Assembly (NCBI GenBank): GCA_013398015.1
Contig: VZRR01012414.1
Location: 1,124,037 to 1,188,036 of the forward strand
Direction: 5' to 3'
Origin: Oreocharis arfaki
Lineage: Eukaryota; Chordata; Aves; Passeriformes; Paramythiidae
Length of the DNA: 64,000 nucleotides
Shown here piece by piece: positions 11,219 to 24,376 of the stretch. The translations under genes were made by a program, and so were the position numbers. The notes under the pieces are model-generated. The model was not told where the DNA came from. It searched no databases and was given only the letters and a program-made list of their open reading frames with translations. The first letter of the stretch is position 1. Each line of letters opens with the position of its first letter.

Positions 11219-13518
11219 CTGATTGAACACAGAGAAAATCCAAATCAAAATCTTTGTCACTCAATATCCTGTCAATATGCAAGACCAAATCTTAGCCCCA
11301 TGAAAGTGAAAAAGAACAGTGTATTTCTTAGTTTCTTTACTTGAAGACACGTTTGGAAAAGAGATAAATATATTGTGCTACATCTAAAGATTATGGCTTT
11401 CATACAAAATCACATTTCATTTCAGTTTTGTAATTTTGAGGAATGTGTTCTCTTGACACATCATTTAATTAATTTTCTAGCAGAAAACAGAATTTAGAAA
11501 GAAGTAGCACCCCACTGAGAAAAATTAGACTGTAGGAGTTAATGCCATGCCAACAAACTAGTGTTATCAGTTTGTACAGATTAATACCAATTACTGTTAT
11601 AACAGACTGCATGGAACTTACATGTAAATGTTCCCTTTAATAAAAATTGTACAAATGCGTATAAGGGTGTATCTGGATATTCCCTTGCTCTTTGTGTATT
11701 TTGTGTGAGTTTCAGGGACAAAGAACAACAAGTATGTTAAATCTTTCTATTTATGGAAATAAAACCCAGAGCTATTTCCAATAATTTGAAGCCCTCTGTG
11801 GCCTTTTTTCACTGCTTAACAAAGATTTTTACTTCTTGAAGATACTAATGGATGGAAGACATGCATTTATAAAATTCTTTTGCTAGCATTTTGGGAAGCA
11901 TTTGCATTGGTAATCTAACAGTGTTGTTGAAGATGGACCAGAGCTGATTTACAGCTACTTCTGACAACCAGTACCTCTGTAATGTAGCAATACTCTTGAG
12001 TTCAGTCTAGTGGCATGACTCTTTGCTGAAAGTTCCTTTACATAGGGTATTTCATCCAGCCTGTAATTACTCTTTCCTCTCTACTGGTGTACTGTGTTAT
12101 GGCAGGCTAAATAATCCCTGAAGAACATTTCTTCGCATGAGTTTTCCTTACGCTTTCGTGGCATCACAGTTTTCTTTCAGACAGAAAAGTGCAACCTTCA
12201 TTATTATTTTTGTAACTTTTCAGTTTGGAGTTACTAGGACAGCAGCCTTCTCTAACACCTGTGACTGGGTATTCACATATTCATGTCACAAACAGCAGAC
12301 GTGGCTTGATGAAGCAACCTTCTAGGGCAGAAGTCCCACTAGAGAGCGAAAAATCCTCACAGAAGCAGGCTTCTCAGAAAAATATTTTTCTCTGGGGTTA
12401 TTGCCAAAATTGTCAGGGTGTACTGCCACAAACACAGAAGAATAGTACAGTTGCTTAAATAAGAAATTATGCAGCCTTAAGCCTATGGTATTTTCCAGGT
12501 CGGGAACATTTCCAATTAGGCGCCAATGAATATAGGTTTCCATGGTGATTAGCTAAAACGTGAAATGAGCTTAATTTCATGATAATTGCTACACATTTGC
12601 TACCAAAGTGCATCTTTCAGTTTCAGCCTAAGATTTTCAGGTCTTAATCACAGCTCTGGGTCTGAATCTACTGATGAAACCTACAATAAAATGCAGGGCT
12701 ATCCTCCATTTGCTTTGGAGCTAGGAGGGTTTACAAGAGACTGAATATGATTTTTGTTAATGCTTTTCATTCTTCTGGCTTCTCTTCGGTTGTTTGTGAA
12801 ATCTTTAAAGAAACAGTACACACTATACTTGAAAAAACCCTCAAACTTTTATTAAAAAAGCCCTTTTTACAACAATCGTGAAAAGTAGCCAGTACTTTGA
12901 TTACCTGTCAGTAACAGAGTTGCAAATTTCTGTTTCACTCAAAGCTTACATGTAAATGCTACAGTTATTGAATTTCACTATAACTCTTTCATCCCTTATA
13001 CTTCCACACATTTTACATCACAACACACTTGCCAGTAAAAAGTAACAGCATACCCTTTCACAGTTTTATGGTATTGTGAATGTGCAGCAATTAGGTTGTA
13101 GTAATAGATGTCAAACACTTCTTTAATAGCAATCCTGAAAGGTATCTTCTTGGTGGAATGAACAGCTATTTACAAATCCATCTACCTTACAAATTTGAGT
13201 TGGGGAAAGATTGCAGGGGAAGACTGGTCTGTTCATTTAGGCCCCCATACTGATTCAAAATTAAAAGGTCTGCTTCTCTCTTGAAGGAAGTTGACATTCT
13301 CCTTAGATTAGATCATATCCAATTTTGGACAAAAAACTCAGTCTTTTTTTTCACCAGTCTCTGAGCTGAGTAGCTGATTGTACAAGAAGAAAAAAAGGCT
13401 TTTATTTTCAGCTACTAAAATTTCTTCCTTGAACACACCTTTTAGGGATTAATATTGGCCACCCTGTCATCGTCATGCTGAATCTGATTTCTGTAGATGA
13501 CAGCAGTGGAATACTCAC

Positions 13519-13585
13519 AGATCCACCCTGGAAAACTGAGAGTCGCTGTCTGTGAGGTGGTCCTCGAGGAGGATGCAAAGGTCAC
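13519..13585 (-). CDS. Candidate internal exon C of an unrecognised - strand gene
   Basis: Read on the - strand, this 67-nt segment has the acceptor cactcccacag and the donor CT|GTGAGT, both close to consensus. In the chosen frame it reads DLCILLEDHLTDSDSQF followed by SRVD, with two bases at the start and two (CT) at the end. The CT joins the C that opens the next segment (11218) to make a leucine codon, so the phases agree. The composition looks like ordinary protein. A second frame is also open here, but it runs into a stop in the next exon. I do not recognise the protein. The call rests on splice sites and phase only, without homology or transcript support. Confidence 0.45.
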
Positions 13586-14168
13586 CTGTGGGAGTGTTGA
13601 GATGAAAATTCTTAGTCAGTATGCTCCAAAATGGTGAAATCATGTCTATATGTGAATACCTAAATGGTTTCTATAATTGTATGCTGAACTATGTTGGTAT
13701 AGTATAAAGCTGAAGGTGTCTGGGAGAATGAGATGGATTTTATAGACTTCTGAATTTTAAAAATCTGAGGTATATGTCATTCGCTAAAAAATTAGGCTTT
13801 GTATAATTTATCTTTGTGTTATTGGAAGCAGCTTGTATTTTATACTCATAGCTCACGAAAGGCTGTTTGGTAATACAAATACTTTAATTCTGACTATTAA
13901 TAGCACCAGTTGCACTAGGAAGCCCATTTCTTACTGGAATCCACTATAAAAAAAAATATTCGGTTTCTCATTTCCATTACCCTCAGTGATTTGCATAAAA
14001 GAGTCAGCAAACGCGGGAAAATGAAAACTAGCATACGGCTTTTTTAAGTAGTTAGATCACGTTTACCACAAGTGATGGAGTAGGTATCTGGCTGATTATT
14101 ACTAAGAAGTCTTCCTTTCATGTCAAGAGACCTTTAAAAATAAAATTTAGGAAAAAAAATCCATTTGC

Positions 14169-14263
14169 ATTTTTTTTCCTTTCTACTTTTCTCCTTTCTT
14201 TTCTCTCTTTCTTTCTTGCTTTTTTTCTTTCTTTCTCTCTTTCTTTTCTTTCTTTCTTTCTTT

Positions 14264-14315
<52 letters not shown>

Positions 14316-14331
14316 TTTTTCTTTCGTTCTT
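14169..14331. repeat. CTTT microsatellite
   Basis: About 160 bp of CTTT repeats with pyrimidine interruptions on the left. The uninterrupted core is about 14263-14313. Both strands are open by simple repetition only (a lysine/glutamate run on one, serine/phenylalanine on the other) and neither is a gene. Confidence 0.95.
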
Positions 14332-15261
14332 GATGAAAGGAAACTTTATTGCTCTAGAATAGAACACCTTTTGGACAGAGATGGAAGTCTAAAAGTGGAA
14401 GTGTTGCTAGACCAGATTGTTTAGTACAGTTACATTCTTGCGGACTGAAAGCCAAAAAAATGGTTATTGCAGTGGAAATGACAATACACAGTTTTTGAAG
14501 CCAGCCTCTGGTAACTCATTTTATCTATGACTAATGTGTCACAATGATCAGCAAAAGGATGTACTAATGAAATAACAGCTCTCTTAATCACTTGATTGAA
14601 GTTGCAATAGGGCTGTATGCAAGGGCGTGCGAGCCAAATTAACATCTGGCATAAGAATAGCAAAAGAGTATCTGAAGATAAGTGGATGCTTTTGCAACAG
14701 GAAATTATGTTTTCCCTGTGATTATTTCAATTTATTTTCTGAATATTTTTGAATCTTTTTTCTTTAAAACTTAGCACAGAAAATAAGCATGTGTTTTGAT
14801 AAAAAACAGAAATGGAAATTATTTTTAAGCAGATTTGATCCTATGACAAGCTTTGCACTACATCAGAATAGCAAATGTACGTAGTTTTTATTGCATAGTT
14901 TGAGCCATAGATAACAAAGTAGTTGTATTACGCGTTTCTTGAAGAGTATAGAAATGATCAAACAAATAGAAACAGTGTGGAGACTTGAGACCAAAAAAAA
15001 ATGGTTTGCATTCCAAATTATATTGCTGAGTAATTGATTATCTTGGTGAATATGTTTTTCTCTCTTTGGTTTTGTTTCATCTGCCTGGAAATAGCAGCAA
15101 TAATGTTATTTCATGACACAAAGCTCAGAGAACCACAAACAAAGAGCAGCCTATAAGAGATATATAAATCATGGCCAAGGTTTGCATACTTTCTACACTT
15201 TATTTTTTGTTAATCATGAACATTGAGTGTTGTATGTTGACAGGGATTACAAATATCACAA

Positions 15262-15322
15262 GTCATGGAATATCCTGAGCTGGAAGGCACCCACAAGGAT
15301 CATCAAAGCTCAGCTCCTGGAA
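15262..15322 (-). mobile_element. CR1 LINE 3' fragment, reversed
   Basis: The stretch around tcatggaatatcctgagctgg, then aaggcacccacaaggatcatc, matches the 3' end of avian CR1 elements read on the reverse strand. Only about 60 bp is clear. The sequence to the right, up to about 15650, may be a decayed continuation. Confidence 0.65.
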
Positions 15323-16748
15323 AGTGTCTTTCTCAGTTGCATACAGCTATGTAGGAGCATTTTTTCTGGGTGGACTTCTGTTCTGAGTGGACTTTTATTC
15401 TGGACCTAAATTATAATTTTAGAACAGGAAGAAGTAGTTTCTTCTGGTATCTTTGCTGAAAGAAGAAACTTCAAGCAACTAAGTGGGGCTACCTTTTGCA
15501 TCTCCTTGCCTGAGGTGCAAGTTGACAAATAACAGGACCACTGGACCCTGTCAAACGTTGCCTCTGGAATCTACTGAGACTCTATATTAATAAGAACATA
15601 TCAAGTTTGATCACATATGGTGTGCTGTGCCTCTAAGGAGTTTCAGTTAGTATTGATGCCTCCCCAGAATGTATTTATGTCTGCCTTACGTTGTTACCTA
15701 AATTAATTTGAATCTGAGGTTAAAAATTTACACTGGTGAAAACTACTAAAACATAGTTTGTATACAGAACCTTCTCTGAAATCTGCTTATTTGACAGCAA
15801 CTGTTTCCTATTTCCTTCAGCTATTAATAACCTTTACCTATTCCTATCAGTTTTTTGTAAATTGATTAAAAGTTTATGATTTTTTCTTGATTCAAGGATT
15901 CCCAAAGCTTATAGAAGCATCATGGTTTACTGTTAACACATTTTTAATCTGTATTCTTTCCATCTGCCACACCATGTTCTGTAATTTGGGTGCAAAATAT
16001 AAACACTAATGGAAATTTGACGACTATTATTAGAGTTCTGGTATTCTCATAGACATGGTTCAGAGGTGAAAATACATTTTTATACTCTGTATATGAAAGA
16101 AGGTGTGAGATTTTCCATAATAACTCTTTCTATTTCAAGATTTGTTAAAAAAAATTAGGAATGTTTTTCCTCTCTAAAATCTATTGTTTAGATTCCTATC
16201 TGGAATTCTGCTCATTTTGCAAGATGTGTGTGATGGACGTTGTCCAGAATGCATCCCTTAAGATCTCCACAATGATAACACGGAAAATGAATGTGGAACT
16301 TAGCCACTAGCGTTTACTGTGATGCTATTTATAACTTGGATTGAACACTGCTGGGAAGGCCTAGAGGAATTATCTTCATGTGATAATCAAACTCCCTGTT
16401 GCATGTCATTGATTAATAATTTTTCATTTTCTTTCTTTTTAAATGTAATGAAGTTTTTTAAAAGTTATTTTTTGTTTTCTTTAATGTATTATTATTTAGA
16501 TATTTTTGTATCTTTTCAAGATCTATATCCATTTTCTCTGGTATTTCATTTGTTTTTATGTAATGCTAATTGACCATTGAATATATAGAAAATAACCCTA
16601 TGCTAATCTAATATAAGAAATGTTAATAAAAATGGCATATTCCACTCTATGAATGTTATTTCATTTATGTATTAGATGAAAAAAAAAAGATAAAAAATAA
16701 AATCTAGGGAGAAGAAAATTAAATCTTGGCCATTTGATATGAGCTTAC

Positions 16749-16853
16749 CTCCACTTTGATTCCACGATTTTGAGATAAAGACTGAGGTTAGTGCTTTATA
16801 AGGGCTATGAAAACTCCAGGTCCAGGCTGAGGACAATTCCTGTGACTCAGAAA
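16749..16853 (-). other. Doubtful exon candidate D upstream of the - strand gene
   Basis: The segment follows the strong acceptor ccttcctgtttctgttttccccag and ends in the donor GGAG|GTAAGC. One frame is open throughout and ends with a single G. That G would pair with the GT opening the exon at 13585 to make a glycine codon, so the downstream phase fits. The upstream phase does not fit the candidate at 18737 unless a slightly later acceptor (after tttctgag) is used. The encoded text (for example SPYKALTSVFISKSWNQSG) has little clear protein character. Real or chance is undecided. Confidence 0.22.
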
Positions 16854-17261
16854 CTGGGGAAAACAGAAACAGGAAGGCTCTTTACAAACTTTTCAGCAGC
16901 CTTGAGGTATTTTGGTGGCAGAGAAAGATGGAGAATGGCAGGCACGTGATTGATCTAGGCTATCCTAGGGCCCATGGTGGGGTCCACTGGAAGAGGGCAA
17001 AGCACCATTTTGGGGTACCTTATAGGAGTGTCAAAGGTATTCAGGGTGTTATTACTAGCTTTATAAATCTCCAAACTAGTATGCAACTGGAAATAGAGTT
17101 GCTAGGCATCTTGATAAGGATTTTTATTTGTCTTCAGAATTAGGCATTCAATCATTAATTCCATACTCGGAAAGAGCTTATATAAACTAGTTCTTTTACT
17201 AGGCATAATAAGTGCTGAGGAGAGAAATCTTGCCCTCTGAGGGTTCTGTAGCATTCTCTGA

Positions 17262-17282
17262 ATCCTGATCCTGATCCTGATT
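17262..17282. repeat. Short ATCCTG repeat
   Basis: Three adjacent copies of a 6-bp unit: atcctg atcctg atcctg, then attcc. Confidence 0.75.
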
Positions 17283-18674
17283 CCTAACGGAAAGTCAGGG
17301 AACACCAATCTTTTAAAAATTGAGCAGTTTCCTTCTGTTATGGGGTTGACAAGTACCCCTCAGTATCAAGGGGCTCCCATTGTTCCATAGTACTGACCTT
17401 TCTACTTGAGAATTAGCACTCTAAGTTACGATTTTTCCTACCATGGCTCAAAAATGAGAAACCAAGTGACTAAGGCTTGTTTTTTTCCCAGATTTCCCGT
17501 CCACTGAAGATCTCTAGCATGTCTGATATAGGCTGATTTTTTAAAAAGTGCTTAGTCACTGGCTGTGCTGTGCAGCTGTAAGAGGGGCTTGAAAATCCTT
17601 TCCTCTTTTTCTCTAGCCTGTGTGTAGGATAGTGAGCAGATGATGGTGGCCATTAATGATCACTTTGGCAAAACCCCATCTCCACAAACAAACTCTTTGT
17701 ACCAGAGCACTGTGGTATGAGTTGGCAGGGAGAAGAAATGGTGAGTGATACAATCTGTTTTCTAGTGTCAGTGAATACAGACACTTAAGATACCAACATA
17801 TCTACAATATTCTAGTCTTGAGCAGCAAATGGAAAATGTGTACAACTTTGATCATGGAAGAAATGTTCAGGACTGAAATATTCTTAGTTTGGGGCACTGA
17901 AAAGACCTAGTAGATATATTAGGCTTATTCATGACAAAATATTCATTCTTGTTTTTCATGTTTTACCTTTTCTTTAGACTGTTTCTTTGAGTTATAAGGT
18001 TAAAGTTCTTATAGAATTGAAGCTATAGTTATAATAAAAAAAACATATATCAACCATTGTCTGTGCAAAAAATGCAGTTCTGATAATATTTGTAGGAAAC
18101 AGATAACAAGAACTCTGTATTTTATACATCTTGTGCTTGCCTACTCAAAAAGCAATCACTCTTTCAAAAGTGCCAGGCTAAAATGCATTTCTAATATATT
18201 TTAGTGAATGTGATATAAGGTATTTCCTATTCTTTTTGCCTGATATATGATAAAAGTCTCTACATGGAATAGATATACTTTTGCAGAGCAAGAGGAATCA
18301 GGATGCTTGAAGTTCTAAGGAGATCTCTTTTTTCGTCTAGGGCAGAACATCTGGCTGTCACCAGCACATGAGAAATTAATTTCTTAGTACTCAAGCTGTT
18401 ATCTTATGCTATTAGAAAAAAAAAAATCAGAAGAAATCGCCAATGGAATAAAAATTACAGTCTAATTCAGCATGCAAAAGGGTTGAGTTTAGAAGTGACA
18501 TTCAGACACTCTTACTGTATTTCAGGCACTGTAAACCCTTCACCTTTCACTGACTCTATCAAGTGCTCTTTCCTAGACAGTGTTCACTGAACCTCTGGAC
18601 TGGGCTGCTTGTAGTAGAAAACTTTAAAATGATTTTCTCTAATGGCAGTGCAGATGGAGGATATAGCAACTTAC

Positions 18675-18737
18675 CTCCACAATGAAATCCCTTTGCTCCC
18701 TGTTATTAAATTTCCTGTTGATATCTCCCACGGCATT
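18675..18737 (-). other. Doubtful exon candidate E upstream of the - strand gene
   Basis: This 63-nt segment ends in an excellent donor (GTGGAG|GTAAGT) and starts after ctctag, whose pyrimidine tract is poor. In phase 0 it reads NAVGDINRKFNNREQRDFIV plus E, a charged, protein-like stretch. It does not join the exon at 13585 directly in frame and needs an intermediate exon of suitable length. It is not recognised. Confidence 0.2.
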
Positions 18738-19294
18738 CTAGAGCTGCATTTTATGACAATCTGACTTCAATAATTTTTAAGAAATTGTGTTTATTTGCTT
18801 CTTTCTGGGGGCTTCCACTGTCTATTTCCGCTGCTACTTCTCTCATATTCCCTGAGAGGTCAGATATAGAAATAAGGGCTCTGTTGCAAGGTATTGAAAC
18901 TCACCTTTTTACTGAAACATCAAACACTGTCTTTCTGGATTTAGGAGCAATACATGAAGGAGCAATATAAAGGTCACTAAACTCTAAATCCTTTCAGGGT
19001 GTTTAGGTCTGAGCTGTTCAGTAGAGACCTGACAAGAAACTGCTAAAAACCAATCCTTTGCTTTCAAAATTTCCTTTTAATTTCATGTAACTTATAAATT
19101 CTGTTTTAGTTGCAGTGATAGTTACAATAAAAAGAATATATATAATTATATACATCATATAAATGTGGATTGTAGGCAGGAGGAGAATCCTATGATTTAG
19201 TTTTCAGTCAGTGAAAATTAATAGAATTATTTTTATTCAGTTCTCAGATCCTCCGAGACAGTTTTCAGCCAAGTGGTCCATCCATATTTAAAAC

Positions 19295-19328
19295 AAAGAG
19301 AGAGAGAGTGAGAGAGAAAGAGAGAGAT
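19295..19328. repeat. GA-rich simple repeat
   Basis: Interrupted (AG)n tract. Confidence 0.85.
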
Positions 19329-22300
19329 ATTGCACATTATTTTAGAAAGAAATACAGCAGAGGCAAATTGATTCATGAACTCATTATATCTTGGTGCAAA
19401 TAAATGCATGTCAAGTTGAAATCTTCAGTGATTTCAGTAATAGAAAAACTACCAAAATAATTAATACAGCTTAAAAAAGGAACCTTGTCAATATTAGAGG
19501 CACCTTCAATATGCTCTGAGCCACAAGGATAGTTTGAGTCAGCGGTAAACTACATGTAAGGGTTTGTAGTCCTGAGAGAAGGTTTAAATGAAGGACAAAA
19601 TCACAAGACTGTTTCTGAAGAGAATATTTCTATTTATCACAATTCTCATGAAAACTTTTTTCTCTCGTTCCAAACCAATGTTAGACTGCAATGAATTGTG
19701 ACATGGGTAAATTAATAGCACTGCTCATCCTCAGTAAACTTAAAACCTGGTACATTTCAGCTTCTTAGAGTGAGAGTAGATGTAGATTTACAGGTCCCTT
19801 TGGTCCTGATATGCACTGTTATATTTTTTTGTAACTTGACTGTATTTAAGTCTTTGCCGTGGAAAACCAGCATAGCTTTGTACATGCAATTAGAGATGTT
19901 GTAATACAGCTTTTCCAAGGAATTTTTTGCTACTACCCACCACTGACCATCAGTGCTCAGATGCTCCATTCAGAATAATAAATCTTTCCTCCTTCAGTAA
20001 ATTTTGATTTAATTTTTGACTTTGTCCTTTATTTAGTTTTTACTCTCCACTTCAGGTTCAAATTTGAAATACAGAGATGTCCATATCTTGCACCTGAATT
20101 TTGATCCTTAAGGAGATTTTTCAGGGAGAATTGAAATGAGTGAGCTGAATCCCTAAAATGGAAAGAGTAGAAACACTGATGCAACTGTCTCATAAATTAG
20201 GCAAGCTGTCAAGTCAGCTGGAAGCAGGTAGGTGTGCAAAGACAGTGAAGGTCTCAAAGGATGGATGTGATTATCAGGTCCATAATTTTCTTTTGCAAAA
20301 GAAGAGACAAAACTTGAAAACAAAGCCATGGGTATTTAGTGGGTTTTGATTTTGGCTGGTGCTTATATTCAACCTTACATCTCAAACAGTTACTGGAGAT
20401 TCTGCAGTCGCCAAGGAAGCTATTGGCACTTTGTTATAACACTATAACTATAGAGACACTTTGGGGGCTCTCTCTGCCTCATGCTGGGGTCATCCAGAGG
20501 GAAGCTGTTTGCCAGTAATTGCTTCTAAGTTCCCTGATATAGTGCATTAAAATAACAAAAAACCCCTGCCTCAAGTGACAGGTGAAGGCTCCATGTGGTT
20601 AGAAACAGTACCTGGAGACCCACAAGGGGAGAAAAAGCCTGTGGCTAGTGCTGCCTTTGTCTGACCAGTGCCCATAGAAGGATTTTTGCTGATAGAGACT
20701 GAATGAACTGCGTTAAACTAATTAATTTCTTCTGCTCCGAGAAAAAGCTAGCTTAGCCTTACTACTGATAGACTTGGAGATATTTTGTGTTGTGCTGATC
20801 ATCTCCAGTCTAAGCAACTACAACAAGGCAATTGTACAGCTTGTTTCTGATGGTCCTTGCAAGACAAAGCAACCCGCTGCCCTTCATCAGCCCACACATC
20901 CACCTCAGTTCCATAGAGTTAAGGAATAGAATTGTTGTGGTGGTAGAGAGCTTTCGCTGGAGCAATGGGGCTCAAAATGACAGCAGTCTGATAGTCTTCA
21001 CTAGTGTTGGTTGTCACTGGTGGGACTGGTGCTCCAAGGAGAGTAGGCACAAAACCTGATGGGAACAGACAGAGCAGGTCTGCAGGGCAGAATGACTGTG
21101 TCCTGGCAGTGTAGGCAAACTGTCCAAGGACAGTAGATATGTGACAAGTACCAGGTGAATATTTTGTTCTGGTGCTTCTTTTGTGGCAGGTGATTTCTAA
21201 AGCTAAAGGAATAAATGATAAATTTAAGGGACTTTTAATAATGACTTTGAGATGGAATAGTGAAATGAGACTATCGAGAAGGGACTAACTTCATCTCAAA
21301 CTCAACGACAGAATCAATCTGGCATTGTAAAGATTCAGGAGATGTTTGAAAATCTGGAAGACAGAAGATCAAATTTGTGAATGCAAGGTTTTCCAGAGGG
21401 AAATGTGAGAGAAAAAGGCTGTCATTTTATAAATAACTTTTAAAGGAATTCTTTACAATCAAGTATGCATGTGCCCGGTTTTGCAATAAAAAGGCAGATC
21501 CTTCAGCTGACAAGTCATCAAGTGCAGTGATAGTAGAGTTTCTGACTCCCCAAAACATGGTGACGGTTTTAAAATTTGCCAGGAAGGAAATGTAAAGTAG
21601 ATATTGATCTGTAACATAGCTGCAGTATATTGATACAATCTTACCAATGAGCTGACATTTTGGCTGAAGAATGCTTTTTCTAAGAGTAGAAGAAAAACAC
21701 GAGTCTGCTCACATCAAATATCATTTTTTTAATTTCTGTTTTTCTGGTATTTCATTGGCAGCTATGGTCAGACAGTATGTTTTTAAACTGTGCTGAATTC
21801 ATGTGTATGATTTGCTCCCTTTTTTGTCAGGAAATTCTTCTGTCTTTGCAAAATTAGCGTATTAATTGCACAGCAACCAAAGATGCAATAGGCAAAGAAA
21901 ATGAAGGGATTTTTTTGTTAAAAGCTTGTTTTGCCCCATCGGGATCACGAGGGCTCTAACCATACATTATCTTAAAGGGGGTGTGTGGATAACACAGAAA
22001 ACTTCAAATTCTGAATTTTCTTTGTCTCTTAAATATACTGGTATAACATGTCCTTTTGATTTTGAGTTTTGGCATTCACTCTTTCTAAGCATACTTTTTC
22101 ATGCAGTTTGGTTCTTTTTTTCTGAATTTAACAGGTAGAAAGTGCTGGGAATTGTCTCTGAAGTCATAAGGTGTGAGAAGCCGTTATCTGCTGTAACAAC
22201 GAGTAAAACTGCAATTGCTGCTGGAATCCCTCCACCTCAATGACACTACATTGAGTGGCTGTCAGAAGGCTGAGGCACAGTATTTCTATCACCAGTGGTT

Positions 22301-23629
22301 CCTTCTGAACAACCTCAAAACATGCTCTTATTCTCTGTGTAACGTAAGTATGAACAGCATAAAGAGTAAGGCGTATGTATTTAATTTTACCCTGCTGGTT
22401 GTGACTGCAAAAACAGCAGCTTGATCAGAAAGGAGAACCTTTAAAAACTCTTTCAAGACTAAAGTGTTCATACAAATCACTGTGTTAATTATATATCCTA
22501 AAAATTATGCAAATAATCTTTTTAGTGGTGAATTAATCAATGTTAATTAATTGAAAAATAACATTTAAGTATGAGGGGTTTTTTGCAAAAATCTGTCAAA
22601 GTATTTAAAATTCTCATTCTGAGTGTGCATTTTAATATTTCTATTTTATTTCTTTTTAATAGTGACAGATGAATACTCCCTATATTATTTTGATGTTGAG
22701 CAACAGACATTGTAGGCAATCACAGGTGTATACGTATTAAACTGGGTTCCAGATTCTTGCGCAAGTTTGTCAAATAATCATTTAGATTTCACATCTTAAT
22801 GTTTCATTTTAGTTGCCTGTGGAACAACTGAAATAATGCTAACGGAAATGCAAAAATTGTAGCAACTAAGAGAGACACGTTCAAATGAGGCACTTGACCT
22901 CTTTAGAGTTGTGGACATAAATTGCTGCCCAATCTGCACATTTGGCAGAAAACAGTTCTCACGACCAGGGCATGGGTATGCATTCGGATCAGAGCTTTTA
23001 GTTCATAAATTATTTGACGTACTCATATCTTTTCAGTGTCCCAAAGGCACACTCATGTCTAATGCTTGCTTTGGTGAAGGTTAGCACAAGTCTAAAAAGC
23101 AAGATAGCCACTTCCCTGTGCCTCCCACAGCTTGTGCTATAGCAGTAGACCCGTGCTTTAAGGCACATTTAGACACAGGGACCACAACACTGCTACTGTT
23201 CAAGCTGGATGTCTCTAAAGCTTTACATCTGGATCCCTGATGGAACCGTTTGAGTCCCAAAATTTTCCAGTATTTTGTCTTGGGGTTTACATCACCTGTG
23301 ACTATGAGGAGGTAAGCTGCTACCACTGTGTGATACTACTAGATGACACTCAATTAATGAACTACATGATTTTGTACAGTGTATCTGTAGTATTCCAAAG
23401 AAGAACAAAACAAACTAAAAAAGTTTACAAAATTAAACTACAATCTGGGAGACAATATCTTGATACTCTCAGTTATAGAAATAAAATTTCAGTTCTGTGG
23501 AGTGTACTACAAGTTTATTTTAGAAGTAAATAAAAGTGGACAAAAAGGTCTGTAAAGAAATGTTATATATCCTCTTACATTGAGAATAGCCAATAATAAA
23601 GGACTAGACCCTTAAAATGTGTGGCTACT

Positions 23630-23670
23630 ATTCATTCGTTCATTCATTCATTCATTCATTCATTCATTCA
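23630..23670. repeat. ATTC microsatellite
   Basis: About ten copies of ATTC with one G interruption near the left end. Confidence 0.92.
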
Positions 23671-24088
23671 CACATTCCTTCCACAACCTGCCTCAAATTC
23701 TCAGCTATGCTGTGAATTTGATGACAGACAACTGATCAAGTGACTGAAAAACTTTCAATAACTTAATAAAATTATCTTTCAGTTTAATCATAGAATATAC
23801 ATGTTTTAAATTAAATACTTATGTTTACAATTATTGCTTGCATATGCAATGCAAATATACAAGCGATGAAGTACATAATCCACATTTTGGTTTTGAAATT
23901 TCCCAGAGGTCTCACTTGCTTTAACGGAGATCTTTGAAGACTCTGAAAATTGGCCTTTAATTGGTCGAGTTGGGTGATGTGGCCGACAGCTACCCTGAAG
24001 GCTTCACAGACATTAGGTTGGACTTGGTTAGCTTCTATTCATGAGAAAAGCCCATGAAAAGAAAAACAACTAGCTTCTAGCCTTGAAA

Positions 24089-24376
24089 ATGTAGTAATAA
24101 TAGAAGCAAGAAATCTAAACAGTGGACAGAGAAAAACACCCACATATCTGCACCTGTTATTTTTCTGTATGCTTGAACACTGGCGCTGTAGGTAACCAAT
24201 AGTAGTATGTTGTAGTTAATGCAGCCAATGAGTTTATTGTAGTAATTTAGTAGCCAATGGATAAGTAACATGAACCATAACATTCTAAAAGTCTATAGAA
24301 GATGCTGTCTCTTTCAAATAAACCCTTTTTTGCCCTTAACCCAGGCACTGTCTGTGTGTGTTTCGTGGCTGCCCCA
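24089..24376 (+). mobile_element. Probable solo LTR or promoter-like segment with three CCAAT boxes
   Basis: Three CCAAT motifs at about 24195, 24226 and 24253 are followed by a weak TATA-like ctataga near 24291 and AATAAA near 24318. A GT-rich stretch and an end at gccccaaca follow. That is the order of U3, R and U5 in a retroviral LTR. No target duplication was found, so the left edge is approximate. It could instead be an unrelated promoter-like region. Confidence 0.45.

Noticed and set aside
14134..14367. Lysine/glutamate-rich and serine/phenylalanine-rich frames
   Set aside because: Both are translations of the CTTT microsatellite.
18909..18938. Short - strand exon with donor AAG|GTGAGT
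   Set aside because: Only one frame is open, and it produces a stop or a clashing phase when joined to its neighbours.
21651..21685. 35-nt - strand segment with excellent acceptor and donor and an ATG
   Set aside because: From the ATG, the next codon across the splice becomes TGA with both nearest downstream candidates. The other frame lacks an upstream partner.
23630..23670. ATTC array considered as a CRISPR-like repeat
   Set aside because: It is a simple microsatellite without spacers, in a vertebrate genome.
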